The notes beneath the pieces were generated by a model. It was not told the DNA's origin. It worked only from the letters and a program-made list of their open reading frames with translations, and made no database searches. A DNA stretch of 64,000 bases from JBGAKG01 sp044224495 (lineage in GTDB: Bacteria; Myxococcota_A; Polyangia; Polyangiales; Polyangiaceae). The stretch is taken from the NCBI GenBank assembly GCA_044224495.1, contig JBGAKG010000028.1, positions 1-64,000 on the forward strand, in the 5' to 3' direction. This document shows, piece by piece, positions 45,408-53,613 of the stretch (positions within the stretch are counted from its first letter, which is position 1; each line of letters starts with the position of its first letter). The translations under genes were made by a program, and so were the position numbers.

Positions 45408-46541
45408 TCAGGACGAGATTCGGTCGCTCGCGCCACCGAAGCTCGAACCGAGCGGGCCGCCACCGAACGCGCTGGCTCGACCGGGGACCCAGGAGTCGTC
45501 GCCGCGGCGGGTTCGCTCCTCGGCGATCCGGCGCGCCTCGCTCCGGGCGACGGCGCGGGCGACGGCAATCGCGTCCGACTCGTGAGCCGCGGTCGGGAAC
45601 GTGCCCTCGGGCGTCCAGCGGGCGAGGACGTCGGCGAGGACGCCGGCCCGATCCCGAGGCGCAGGCTCGGCCGGGAACGAGTGCGCTGCCGAGACGAACA
45701 CGTCGCCCGGGAGCAACCAGCCGATCGCGGCGCGGACGATCGCGTCCTTCGGGAGCTCGCGGACGAACCAGTCGCCGTACTCCGTGTGGACCGAGATGTC
45801 GCGCGTGGCAGTGCGCGGGCCGTCCCACGTCGGGACGATGACGAGCACGCGGAGCGCGAGCTTCCCGTCTCCCTGCTTCTTCAGGCTGGCGAGGGTCTCG
45901 GGAGTGACCTCCCAGTAGACGTACGCGGTCTCCGGATCGACGCTGAGGGTCACGCACTCGTCGACGCCGTAGCGCGGCGGCAGGGGACCGGCGTCGAGCA
46001 TCGACGTGGGCTCGCCCGGCTCCTTCGACTCGTTGGCGACGGGCTCCATCCAGCTCGACGTCGACTCGTCCTCGTTCTCCGGCTCCGGCGGCATCACCGG
46101 ATCGGACGGGAGATCGGCGGCCCCCGCCATCAAGCGCTCGCGGAGCGCCTGGGCCTCCCCGTGCTCGGGCTCGGTCGCGAGGACCTGCGCGAGCGTGTCC
46201 AACGCCTTCTGGCGGTGACCTTGCGTGGCGTAGATCTCGGCGAGCGTCTCCGTCGGCACGACCGACGTGCGCTTGGGCGCCGACGGATCGGTCTTGGAGT
46301 AACGGTCTCCCGCGTCCGGCAGGTGAAGACCCCGCTCGATCACGCGGGCGACGAGGTCGCGCGCGCGCCCCAACCAACCACGCGCGCTCCGAGCGCGCTC
46401 GCGATCGCCCCCCGCCTGCGCGATGAGGATCTCGTCGATGAGCTCCGGGCGCGTGAGGATCTTCGCCTTGGCGATCCGCAGCGCCTCGGCTTCGGCGACG
46501 AGCGCATCGCGATCCAGTGACTCCAGTGCGGCGCGGTCCAT
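45408..46541 (-). CDS. DUF4912 domain protein
   Basis: A 377-residue soluble protein. The N-terminal part (L-D-R-D-A-L-V-A-E-A-E-A-L-R-I-A-K-A-K-I-L-T-R-P-E-L) resembles a SAP/Rho-N-like helix pair, followed by a short TPR-like segment (T-L-A-E-I-Y-A-T-Q-G-H-R-Q-K-A). The core (Y-G-V-D-E-C-V-T-L-S-V-D-P-E-T-A-Y-V-Y-W-E-V...L-R-V, then W-F-V-R-E-L-P) is DUF4912, a domain of unknown function. The ATG lies one base after the stop of the aminotransferase gene, so the two are coupled. Function unknown. Confidence 0.82.
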   Translation of the reverse strand: MDRAALESLDRDALVAEAEALRIAKAKILTRPELIDEILIAQAGGDRERARSARGWLGRARDLVARVIERGLHLPDAGDRYSKTDPSAPKRTSVVPTETLAEIYATQGHRQKALDTLAQVLATEPEHGEAQALRERLMAGAADLPSDPVMPPEPENEDESTSSWMEPVANESKEPGEPTSMLDAGPLPPRYGVDECVTLSVDPETAYVYWEVTPETLASLKKQGDGKLALRVLVIVPTWDGPRTATRDISVHTEYGDWFVRELPKDAIVRAAIGWLLPGDVFVSAAHSFPAEPAPRDRAGVLADVLARWTPEGTFPTAAHESDAIAVARAVARSEARRIAEERTRRGDDSWVPGRASAFGGGPLGSSFGGASDRISS

Positions 46542-46542
46542 T

Positions 46543-47862
46543 TCAGCCCTCGTAGACTTCGTCGACGATCGCGAGGCCCTTGTCGATGATCTCGAACGCC
46601 TCGGCGAGCTGCCCCTCGTTGATGGTGAGCGGCGGGTTGCACATGATTCCGCCCCACTGGAGGACGGTGAAGAGCCCATTGTCGCGGAAGAACTTGCCGA
46701 GCTTCCCCATCACGGGGTGCGCGCCGCCGTAGGGGACGAGCCGGTCGTTCTTGGAGTTCTTGCGCAGCTCGATGATGCCGAAGAGGCCGATGTTGCGATG
46801 CTCGCGCACCGACGGGTGCTTGCTCGCGAGCCGCGCCATGTGCCCGCGCATGACCTCGCCCATCTTCGCCGAGTTCTCGACGAGCTTCTCCTCGAGCAAC
46901 ACGTCGATGACGGCGTTCGCGGCGGCGAGGCACATCGGGTGGGCGTTGTAGGTGAGCCCGCCCCAGAACACGTTCTCGCGGAAGTGGTTGGCGATCCGAT
47001 CGCTCAGCGCCATGACGCCGAGCGGCATGTAGGAGCTCGTGAGGCCCTTCGCCATCGTGAGGATGTCGGGGACGATCCCGCCGTGCTCGAAGGCGAACAT
47101 CTTCCCCGTTCGCCCCCAGCCGCACATGACCTCGTCGCAGACGAGCAGAATCCCGTACTTCTCGAGCAGCTTCTTGAGCCCCTGGAGGTAGCCCTTCGGC
47201 GGCGGGAGGATGCCGTTCGTTCCGGTCACCGTCTCGATGAACATCGCCGCGATCGAGCTGGTGCCCTCGTACTGGATCACCTCTTCGACGTAGCGGAGGT
47301 TGTTCGCGACGATCTCTTCCTCGCTCTTGCCGAACGAGAAGTCGTACGGCGACGGATCCATCACGCGCACCACGCCCGCCATCCCGGGCTCGTTCGGGAT
47401 GCGCCGCGGATCACCGGTCAGCGACATCGCCCCGTGCGTCGCGCCGTGATAGCTGCGGTAGCGCACCATGATTTTGTGGCGCCCGGTGAAGAGGCGCGCG
47501 GCCTTGATCGCGTTCTCGTTCGCCTCGGCTCCGCCCAGCGTATAGAAGAACGTGTTGAGGTCGCCGGGGACGAGCTCCGCGAGGCGCTTGGAGAGCACGG
47601 CCCGAATCTCGGTCGCCATGCTCGGGCCGGCGTAGCAGAGCTCGGCCGCCTGCTTCTGAATCGCCGCGATCACGTGCTTGTGCCCGTGACCGATGTTCAC
47701 GCTCATGAGCTGGCTGTTGAAGTCGATCCACCGCTTGCCGTCGGGCGAGTAGAGGTAGATGCCCTCGGCGCGGGCGACGGGAATGGGGTCGACCTTCCCC
47801 GTGGCCGACCACGAGAAGAGGCTGTGCTTCATGCACAGGTCGATCATTTCCTTCGAATCCAT
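46543..47862 (-). CDS. class III PLP-dependent aminotransferase (beta-alanine/taurine-pyruvate type)
   Basis: A 439-residue aminotransferase with the PLP lysine Lys272 in L-T-M-A-K-G-L-T-S-S-Y, Asp243 in C-D-E-V-M-C-G-W-G-R-T-G for the pyridine nitrogen, and the class III G-G-A-E-A-N-E-N-A-I-K motif. The overall pattern (W-S-A-T-G-K-V-D-P-I-P, G-L-T-Y-N-A-H-P) resembles taurine- or beta-alanine-pyruvate aminotransferases, which make sulfoacetaldehyde or malonate semialdehyde. With a dihydropyrimidinase and MmsA further along, beta-alanine is a reasonable amino donor, but sequence alone does not fix it. Coupled to the DUF4912 gene. Confidence 0.9.
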   Translation of the reverse strand: MDSKEMIDLCMKHSLFSWSATGKVDPIPVARAEGIYLYSPDGKRWIDFNSQLMSVNIGHGHKHVIAAIQKQAAELCYAGPSMATEIRAVLSKRLAELVPGDLNTFFYTLGGAEANENAIKAARLFTGRHKIMVRYRSYHGATHGAMSLTGDPRRIPNEPGMAGVVRVMDPSPYDFSFGKSEEEIVANNLRYVEEVIQYEGTSSIAAMFIETVTGTNGILPPPKGYLQGLKKLLEKYGILLVCDEVMCGWGRTGKMFAFEHGGIVPDILTMAKGLTSSYMPLGVMALSDRIANHFRENVFWGGLTYNAHPMCLAAANAVIDVLLEEKLVENSAKMGEVMRGHMARLASKHPSVREHRNIGLFGIIELRKNSKNDRLVPYGGAHPVMGKLGKFFRDNGLFTVLQWGGIMCNPPLTINEGQLAEAFEIIDKGLAIVDEVYEG

Positions 47863-47889
47863 GGGGCCGAAGGTACTCCGGAGGGGCGC

Positions 47890-49308
47890 TCAGCGGGACG
47901 AAAAGATCGGCCGAAGCGCGGAAAACAGGGCTCTCGCGGCAGCCGCGGAGGGCAGCCCCAACGCGCGGAGGTCCGCCGGCACTTCGGCTGCGGTCTCGAG
48001 GCGCTGCGCGAGGTCGGCGACGGCCTCGGCGCGGGCGCGCTCGACGGCGGCGCGCTCGGCGGGCGTGAGCACGCCGTCGAGGAAGCGGTCGACGTCGCGC
48101 GCGAGCGCCGCGTGGCGCGTCTCGTCGCGGGCGATCCCACGGAGGGCGGCGCGCACGCGCGGGTCCGCGGCTTCGCGCGCCTGCACGGTCGCGACGACCG
48201 CGGCCCACGTCTCGTTCACGCAACCCTCGACGGCGTTCTCGACCGCGATCGCCAGCGCGGTTCGACGCACTCCGGCGGAAGGCACGCGCGGCGCCGGAGC
48301 CGGCTGGCGCCCGAACCGACGGGCGAGCGCGCGCATCGTGCGCGCGTGGCGCGCTTCGTCGGCGGAGCTCCGCCGCGCGCGCCGACGGAGGGGATGCGCC
48401 CGCCGCGCCCCCATCGCAGCGAGCTCCTCGTCGAGGCGCGCGAACGAGAAGACGCTGGCCGCCTCCATCTCCGTGCACTCCGCGAAGAAGTCGCCCGCGG
48501 CGGACGGTAGCGGCGCGCCGCCGTCGAACGACAAGGCGAGCCCGTCGGTCCGTCGTCCCAAAAAGGGACGTTGGCAGTTGGCCTTCGCGGGAGTGTCGAC
48601 CTGCTTCGTCACCGTCGTCGCGCCGTTGGCGTCGACGAGGTAGGCGGTCTCGTGGCGTTCGTCGCAGAAGCTGGTGCGGACCCAGCTCGTCTCATAGCCG
48701 CCGTTCGTCTTCGTGAACTTCGCGGGATCGCAGTCGGGGAGGACGGCGGCGGTGCTCGAGCCCTCGGTGAGCGGATAGACGAGCGCCATCGCCGCTTCTT
48801 CGGGCCCGTCGATGGTGCCGAGGAACGCGACGATCTCCTTGCCGCGCACGGTGCCGACGTCGTCGCCGCGCGTGTAGACGAGGTACTCGCCGCCGGTCGT
48901 GCCCTTCGGGATCGCGTCGGCGAGGGCGGCTTTGCATTTCGCGCCGTCTTTCGCCGTCGCACACGGCGTCCCGGTCTCTCCGGTCGAGACGACCTCGTGG
49001 GTCTCGGGCATGCCGCTGTAGTAGTCGAGGCGCAGCTCGAGGTAGTCGACGGGCGTCTTCGGCTTGAGCGCGGAGACGAGCGCGCCCTTGCAGCGCTGAC
49101 CGAAGCGAGCTTGCGTCGGCGGGAGCGAGACGCGAGTCGTCGCGGTGCCGGACGGCGGTGGCGACGCCGTGGTCACGGTGGGCACGGGCGTGGTCGGCGG
49201 AGGCTTCGGTCCGCTTCCGTCGGCGTTGTCGCGACACGCGCCGAGGAGCGCGGTGGAGATGGCGGCTTGGAACGCCGTTTGGAGCAGACGCGTGGTTCGC
49301 GAACGCAT
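47890..49308 (-). CDS. lipoprotein with C-terminal ferritin-like domain
   Basis: A 472-residue predicted lipoprotein (signal ending L-L-G-A-C, Cys25; Pro/Thr linker to about 60). Residues 70-260 form an unrecognised Cys-containing domain. From about 280 a ferritin-like four-helix bundle follows, with E-M-E-A-A-S-V-F-S-F-A-R-L-D-E-E-L, A-D-E-A-R-H, V-E-N-A-V-E-G-C-V-N-E-T and A-R-D-E-T-R-H supplying two ExxH iron-ligand pairs. A di-iron domain on the outside of the membrane is uncommon; it may bind or oxidise metal. A perfect GTCCC palindrome lies within the gene. Its stop is 28 nt from the aminotransferase start. Confidence 0.78.
   Translation of the reverse strand: MRSRTTRLLQTAFQAAISTALLGACRDNADGSGPKPPPTTPVPTVTTASPPPSGTATTRVSLPPTQARFGQRCKGALVSALKPKTPVDYLELRLDYYSGMPETHEVVSTGETGTPCATAKDGAKCKAALADAIPKGTTGGEYLVYTRGDDVGTVRGKEIVAFLGTIDGPEEAAMALVYPLTEGSSTAAVLPDCDPAKFTKTNGGYETSWVRTSFCDERHETAYLVDANGATTVTKQVDTPAKANCQRPFLGRRTDGLALSFDGGAPLPSAAGDFFAECTEMEAASVFSFARLDEELAAMGARRAHPLRRRARRSSADEARHARTMRALARRFGRQPAPAPRVPSAGVRRTALAIAVENAVEGCVNETWAAVVATVQAREAADPRVRAALRGIARDETRHAALARDVDRFLDGVLTPAERAAVERARAEAVADLAQRLETAAEVPADLRALGLPSAAAARALFSALRPIFSSR
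48555..48569. repeat. AT-centred palindrome GTCCC-AAAAA-GGGAC inside a CDS
   Basis: Perfect GTCCC/GGGAC arms around AAAAA in the ferritin-like lipoprotein gene. Third member of the motif class seen at 278 and 9343. Confidence 0.45.
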
Positions 49309-49315
49309 GATGACC

Positions 49316-50188
49316 TCAGAGTTTCTTCGGCGTGCCGCCGGCGGGAGGAGGAGGCTTGGGCGCTGCGCTCGCCGGCGGGGGCGGCTTCGGAGCAGCGGTC
49401 GCGGGCGGCGGCGGCGGCTTGGGCGGGGTCGTCGCGGTGGTCGCGGGCGGCGTGGCCGGGCGAAGCTCGGGGATCTTCACGAGCTCTTCGATGTTGGGGA
49501 CGAGCACGATCTCGATCCGCCGGTTCTTCGCGCGCCCGTTGGGCGAGCCGTTGCTCTGCGCGGGATCGAACTCGGCATAGCCGGCGGCGGACAGGCTCTC
49601 GGGCTTCACGCCCTTCTCGATGAGGAGCTTCACGACGGCGAGCGCGCGGGCGTTGGAGAGCTCCCAGTTGGAGGGGAACTCCTTCGTCTTGATCGGGAAG
49701 GTGTCGGTGTGACCGGCGACTTGGAAGCGACGACCGCCGACGGCCTTGAGCGCGGCGGCGACCTCTTCGAGGGCGACCTTGCCTTCGGGTTTGATGTCCG
49801 TCTTGCCTTGGTCGAAGAGCACGTCGGTCGCGAGCGCGAGGACGATCTGGCCGCGGCGCGTGGTGATGTCGAGCTTGCCGGCGTCGATCATCTTCTGGAA
49901 CTTCTTCACGAAGTCGTCGAAGAGGCGAGCCCGCGCGTCGGCGGCGGCTTTCTGGGCGCGGAGCTCTTCGAGCTGGGCCTTCGTCTCGGCGTCGGTCTGT
50001 TGGCCCTCGAGCGCGGTGAGCTTCGCGGCGGCGTCGGCGAGGGCTTTCTCGTCGGCTTCGTGTTGCTCTTTGGCTTTGCGACGTTCCTCCGCGATCGCGG
50101 CGTCGTACTCGGATTTCGGAACTCCGCCGCAGGCGGCGAGGGCGAGGAGGGAGGAAGACGCGAGGACGGCGAGGAGGAGCCGGCGCAT
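49316..50188 (-). CDS. OmpA-family peptidoglycan-associated lipoprotein
   Basis: A 290-residue predicted lipoprotein (signal ending A-L-A-A-C, Cys20). Residues 27-100 are a charged coiled coil (E-E-R-R-K-A-K-E-Q-H-E-A-D-E-K-A). The OmpA/MotB domain follows (L-F-D-Q-G-K-T-D-I-K, G-H-T-D-T, W-E-L-S-N-A-R-A-L-A-V-V, R-R-I-E-I-V), which binds peptidoglycan, and a Pro/Ala repeat tail (P-P-P-P-A-G-G/S-A-A-P-K) ends the protein. It probably anchors the outer membrane to the wall. The ATG at 50188 gives the signal peptide; the frame to 50344 reads through the hexamer array and is rejected. Confidence 0.9.
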   Translation of the reverse strand: MRRLLLAVLASSSLLALAACGGVPKSEYDAAIAEERRKAKEQHEADEKALADAAAKLTALEGQQTDAETKAQLEELRAQKAAADARARLFDDFVKKFQKMIDAGKLDITTRRGQIVLALATDVLFDQGKTDIKPEGKVALEEVAAALKAVGGRRFQVAGHTDTFPIKTKEFPSNWELSNARALAVVKLLIEKGVKPESLSAAGYAEFDPAQSNGSPNGRAKNRRIEIVLVPNIEELVKIPELRPATPPATTATTPPKPPPPPATAAPKPPPPASAAPKPPPPAGGTPKKL

Positions 50189-50227
50189 TCGCGGAGGATA
50201 GACGATTTTCGCGCGGGGCGAACACGT

Positions 50228-50332
<105 letters not shown>

Positions 50333-50364
50333 AGATTGTCGCAACCGTTGTTGGTGGTGGGTCG

Positions 50365-50721
50365 ATGGGAAGCGTGCTCAGGTTTCAGAATTTGGACGTC
50401 TATCGGGCGGCGATCGAATTTGCGGCTCGGGCCATTCAGCTCGCGCGACGAATGCCGCGTGGGCAGTTCGAGCTGCGGGACCAGATGACGCGTGCGTCGA
50501 GCTCGATCGCTCTCAACATCGCTGAGGGCTGTGGCCGAGCTTCACCCGGCGACGCCAGTCGCTTCTACCTCATCGCTCGCGGCTCGGCGTTCGAGTGCGC
50601 CGCCATACTGGATGTCATGAAGACCCTGGGCGTCGTATCGACCGAAGATCACCAAGCATGCACCGAGCTCCTCGAACGAATCGTGAGCATGCTGACCCGC
50701 CTAGCCCAAATCCGTCCATGA
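50365..50721 (+). CDS. four helix bundle protein (23S rRNA intervening-sequence / S23 family)
   Basis: A 118-residue all-helical protein: F-Q-N-L-D-V-Y-R-A-A-I-E-F-A, F-E-L-R-D-Q-M-T-R-A-S-S-S-I-A-L-N-I-A-E-G-C-G-R and F-Y-L-I-A-R-G-S-A-F-E-C-A-A-I-L-D-V are the signature of the S23 family first found in 23S rRNA intervening sequences; a related helical bundle serves as the accessory protein of diversity-generating retroelements. Here it is neither in an rRNA gene nor near a reverse transcriptase. Surface Arg and Lys are frequent, fitting nucleic-acid binding. It sits alone between inverted hexamer arrays and uses somewhat less GC-rich codons than its neighbours. Confidence 0.93.
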   Translation: MGSVLRFQNLDVYRAAIEFAARAIQLARRMPRGQFELRDQMTRASSSIALNIAEGCGRASPGDASRFYLIARGSAFECAAILDVMKTLGVVSTEDHQACTELLERIVSMLTRLAQIRP

Positions 50722-50731
50722 TCTGCTCCCG

Positions 50732-50836
50732 GACGTGAGCGTGGTCGTCGCCCGTGATCGTGGACCTGGTCGTGGTCGCGGTCGTAGGTCGTGGTCGTGA
50801 TCGCGATCGTGATCGTGATCGTGATCGTGATCGTGG
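50732..50836 (-). repeat. right hexamer array (TCGTGG/GATCGT-type)
   Basis: Degenerate array of GTGGTC and GTGATC units, the inverted counterpart of 50228-50332. Begins 10 nt after the four-helix-bundle stop codon; the outer end has five near-perfect GATCGT units. Confidence 0.85.
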
Positions 50837-50858
50837 CCGGCCGCGACGCTCCCCCCGA

Positions 50859-51668
50859 CTACTGAACCGTCACTTCCACCTTCGGCCCACTGACCTCTTT
50901 GTCCAACCCCTCGAACACCTGCGTCAACGGCGTCATCACTCGCACCGTGTACTTCCCCCTCGGCAGCGGCCCCGCCGGCACCCTCGGGTACCCCATCTCC
51001 GGCGGCGTCCCCTTCAACTTCTCGGGCGCCCAGCGCGTGCGGACCGCGTCCCAGGGCACGACCGCCTTGGCGGTCGCGTTGGGCACCAGCGTCACGCGCG
51101 CCGTCGAGTGCGACGTCGCCTCGCGCGGGGCCATCCCCTTCGGCAGCGCGGGCGGGTTCCCCGCCGGCTTGTCCACGCGCGCCTTCGACTTCGCATCGTA
51201 GGCCTCCGTCACGAAGCGCGGGGTCGGATCGAGCGTGAAGTCGAGCGACACGTTCTCCTTCGACTTGTTCGTGAAGATGACCGTGAGATCGATCTTCCCG
51301 CCCGGCGCGACGGTCGCCGCGGACGCCACGACCTTGATGTCGACCTTGCTCCCGAGCTCCTGGGTCTTGTCGCCCGGCTTCGCGTTCGGGACCTCGCACG
51401 CGTTCTGGAGGAGCGCCGTCGTGAGATCCATTTCGAACTGCTGACACGGGTTCTTCGGCGGCTCGGGCGTCGCCGCCGCGGCCGCGTCCGGCGCGTCCGC
51501 CGTCGGCGGCAGCGAGACGGCGGCGTCTTCTTCCGTGCTCGACGTCTCGTCGTCCGGATTGTCGGCTGGTTTCGCGGGGCTGCACCCCGGCGCCACGAGG
51601 GCGAGCGAACCGACGAGGCCGAGGCCGCAGATCAGGGCAAGGAAGAGATCTTGGTAGCGCCGCTGCAT
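50859..51668 (-). CDS. lipoprotein, unknown function
   Basis: A 269-residue predicted lipoprotein: basic N-terminus, hydrophobic core, lipobox A-P-G-C, then an Asp/Glu/Ala/Pro-rich linker (about 45-80). The C-terminal half has Ig-like strand pairs (K-I-D-L-T-V-I-F-T-N-K-S-K-E-N-V-S-L-D-F; G-K-Y-T-V-R-V-M-T-P-L), consistent with one or two beta-sandwich domains. No catalytic signature. The ATG at 51668 is preferred to an upstream frame. It ends 22 nt outside the right hexamer array and is divergent from the Cys-rich repeat lipoprotein. Confidence 0.8.
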   Translation of the reverse strand: MQRRYQDLFLALICGLGLVGSLALVAPGCSPAKPADNPDDETSSTEEDAAVSLPPTADAPDAAAAATPEPPKNPCQQFEMDLTTALLQNACEVPNAKPGDKTQELGSKVDIKVVASAATVAPGGKIDLTVIFTNKSKENVSLDFTLDPTPRFVTEAYDAKSKARVDKPAGNPPALPKGMAPREATSHSTARVTLVPNATAKAVVPWDAVRTRWAPEKLKGTPPEMGYPRVPAGPLPRGKYTVRVMTPLTQVFEGLDKEVSGPKVEVTVQ

Positions 51669-51757
51669 GGGTACGATGAGAACCCACGTCGGACGCTCGC
51701 GCAATCTCTCTCCCACCTGGCCGCTGGTACTGCAAAGATACGGATTGGAGGATCTTC

Positions 51758-53047
51758 ATGGCTACCTCGCTTCGCGGGCGCATCGCGCTCGCCCTTGGCT
51801 TGGCGATCGGCGCGCTCGGTGTCGTCGCCGCGTGCGCCACCAGCAGCGTCAGCAGCATCCCCGACTGCGCGAGCGGCGAAGAGCGCTGCAACGGCGTCTG
51901 CGTCAACGTCGCGAACGACAACGCCAACTGCGGCGCCTGCGGGAAGGCGTGCGGCAACGGCGAGGTCTGCTCGCAGAAGGCCTGCGGCATCAGCTGCACC
52001 GGCGGCACGTCGAACTGCAGCGGCAAGTGCGTCGACACCAAGTCGGACCCGACGAACTGCGGCGTCTGCGGCTCCAAGTGCGCCACCGGCGATCTCTGCA
52101 GCGCCGGCAAGTGCGCGAAGAACTGTACCGGCGGCACCACCCTCTGCGGCGGCGCGTGCATCGACACCACGAGCGACAACGCGAACTGCGGCGCGTGCGG
52201 GACGATCTGCAAAGCGGGCGAGCAATGCGTCGCGAGCAAGTGCGCTTCCATCTGCACGGGCGGCCTCACCTACTGCGCCCCGCCCGCGTCCGACGGCGGC
52301 GTGGCGGACGGCGGCGTCGACGCGAGCGACGGCGGCGACGGCGGCGGCGTGCCCCTCGGCTGCGTGAACCTGCAGAGCGACAACGCGAACTGCGGCCAGT
52401 GCAACAACCCGTGCGGCCTCGGCAAGGAGTGCAAGGCGGGCACCTGCGTGACCTCGCCGGTCATCGGCGTCGGAACGGATCCGGATCCCTACCGCTTGTC
52501 GTCGGGCACGCAGCCCATCTCCTGCAAGGCGTTCAAGACCTCGTACCCGAACCAGGGCGACGGCATCTACCTCATCCACCCCGCGTCGACCGACCTGAAG
52601 GTCTACTGCGACATGACGAACGGCGCGTGGACGTACGAGGACTTCGGCTTCGGTCGCTACAACACCTCCTACGCTGGGTGGACGTTCGTCGGCGCGGCCG
52701 ACTTCTCGGGCTCGGCGCAGTTCCGGGCCGCGTTCGAGTACCTCTACAACCGCGATCGCCTCGTCAACATTCAGCCGGGGTGGACCAGCTTGAACTGCTG
52801 CTTCATCAACACCACGAACAACAACTTCTACGGCTTCGCGGGGAACACGTACATGTACCCGGCGAACCAAACGGGCTCGTCGTTCAACTGCAACGGCACC
52901 TACTCGGACCCGAAGATGCGCCTCTACCTGGTCACGTCGGCGGTGGTGCGCGACAGCTTCACGCAGCAGGAGCTCGTGAGCCCCGGCATCTACTCTTCGT
53001 GCACCGTGAACAACAACCCTGCGATCTTCGTGAAGCGCTACCAGTGA
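51758..53047 (+). CDS. Cys-rich repeat lipoprotein with fibrinogen/GON-like C-terminal domain
   Basis: A 429-residue predicted lipoprotein (signal ending V-A-A-C, Cys26). Residues 35-235 contain about five copies of a Cys-rich unit (C-x-G-x-C-V-N/D...N-A-N-C-G-A-C-G-x-x-C...G-x-x-C), a repeat common in myxobacterial surface proteins. The C-terminal domain begins I-S-C-K-A-F-K-T-S-Y-P...G-I-Y-L-I-H-P...V-Y-C-D-M-T-N-G-A-W-T, the hallmark opening of fibrinogen-related and GON domains, better known from animals. ATG with GGAGG 6 nt upstream. Probably surface exposed and adhesive. Confidence 0.83.
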   Translation: MATSLRGRIALALGLAIGALGVVAACATSSVSSIPDCASGEERCNGVCVNVANDNANCGACGKACGNGEVCSQKACGISCTGGTSNCSGKCVDTKSDPTNCGVCGSKCATGDLCSAGKCAKNCTGGTTLCGGACIDTTSDNANCGACGTICKAGEQCVASKCASICTGGLTYCAPPASDGGVADGGVDASDGGDGGGVPLGCVNLQSDNANCGQCNNPCGLGKECKAGTCVTSPVIGVGTDPDPYRLSSGTQPISCKAFKTSYPNQGDGIYLIHPASTDLKVYCDMTNGAWTYEDFGFGRYNTSYAGWTFVGAADFSGSAQFRAAFEYLYNRDRLVNIQPGWTSLNCCFINTTNNNFYGFAGNTYMYPANQTGSSFNCNGTYSDPKMRLYLVTSAVVRDSFTQQELVSPGIYSSCTVNNNPAIFVKRYQ

Positions 53048-53067
53048 GCGTGTAGAACCTTCGGCCG

Positions 53068-53601
53068 ATGCATCGTCACATCAAGATCGTCGCGGTTCTT
53101 CTCATCGTGCAGGGCTCGCTCGAGGTGGCCATGGGCCTCTTCTATGCGGTCGTCGGGCCGATCATGATGGATGTAATGAGCACGATGCCGTCGTCGTCGA
53201 CCGCGGGCGGCGGCGCACCGCCCGCGTCACCGGAGCTGATGACGGGCCTCTACATCGTGATCGGGATCGCGGCGATCGCCGCCGGGGCGCTCAAGATCGT
53301 CGCTGGCATCTTCAACCTGAAGCTCCGTGGCCGCGTCCTCAGCTACGTGGCGCTCGGTTCGGGGCTCGTGAGCGCGCTCGCCTGCTACTGCTTGCCCACG
53401 GCGCTCGGGCTCGGCATCTACGGCCTCATCGTCCTCCTCAACGGCAAGAGCGGCGAAGCGTTCGCGTACGTCGAGAGCGGGATGACCCCGGCCGATGCGA
53501 TGAATCGCGTCGATGGGCTCGTCCCTGCCGCGTCGGTGGGGCAGGACGGGTGGCCGCCCGCTCCGCCGCCGCCGCCTCCGCCCCCCTACCCTGGCATGTG
53601 A
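53068..53601 (+). CDS. four-span membrane protein with Pro-rich C-terminus
   Basis: A 177-residue membrane protein: spans at about 5-30, 57-75, 78-85/90-105 and 105-125, a Ser/Gly/Pro loop between the first two, and a cytoplasmic tail ending in a Pro run (P-P-P-P-P-P-P-P-Y-P-G-M). The arrangement resembles DUF4064-like or similar small membrane proteins, but I cannot assign it firmly. It starts 20 nt after the Cys-rich lipoprotein gene and ends 12 nt before the ASCH-like gene, so the three may be cotranscribed. Confidence 0.75.
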   Translation: MHRHIKIVAVLLIVQGSLEVAMGLFYAVVGPIMMDVMSTMPSSSTAGGGAPPASPELMTGLYIVIGIAAIAAGALKIVAGIFNLKLRGRVLSYVALGSGLVSALACYCLPTALGLGIYGLIVLLNGKSGEAFAYVESGMTPADAMNRVDGLVPAASVGQDGWPPAPPPPPPPPYPGM

Positions 53602-53613
53602 GCCCGAGGGACG

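Noticed and set aside
50365..50721. Four-helix-bundle gene as part of a diversity-generating retroelement or an rRNA intervening sequence
   Set aside because: No reverse transcriptase, variable repeat or rRNA sequence is present around it.
50701..52269. Minus-strand frame with a His-Asp repeat C-terminus
   Set aside because: The HD repeat is only the translation of the hexamer array; the rest is antisense to real genes and has no motifs.
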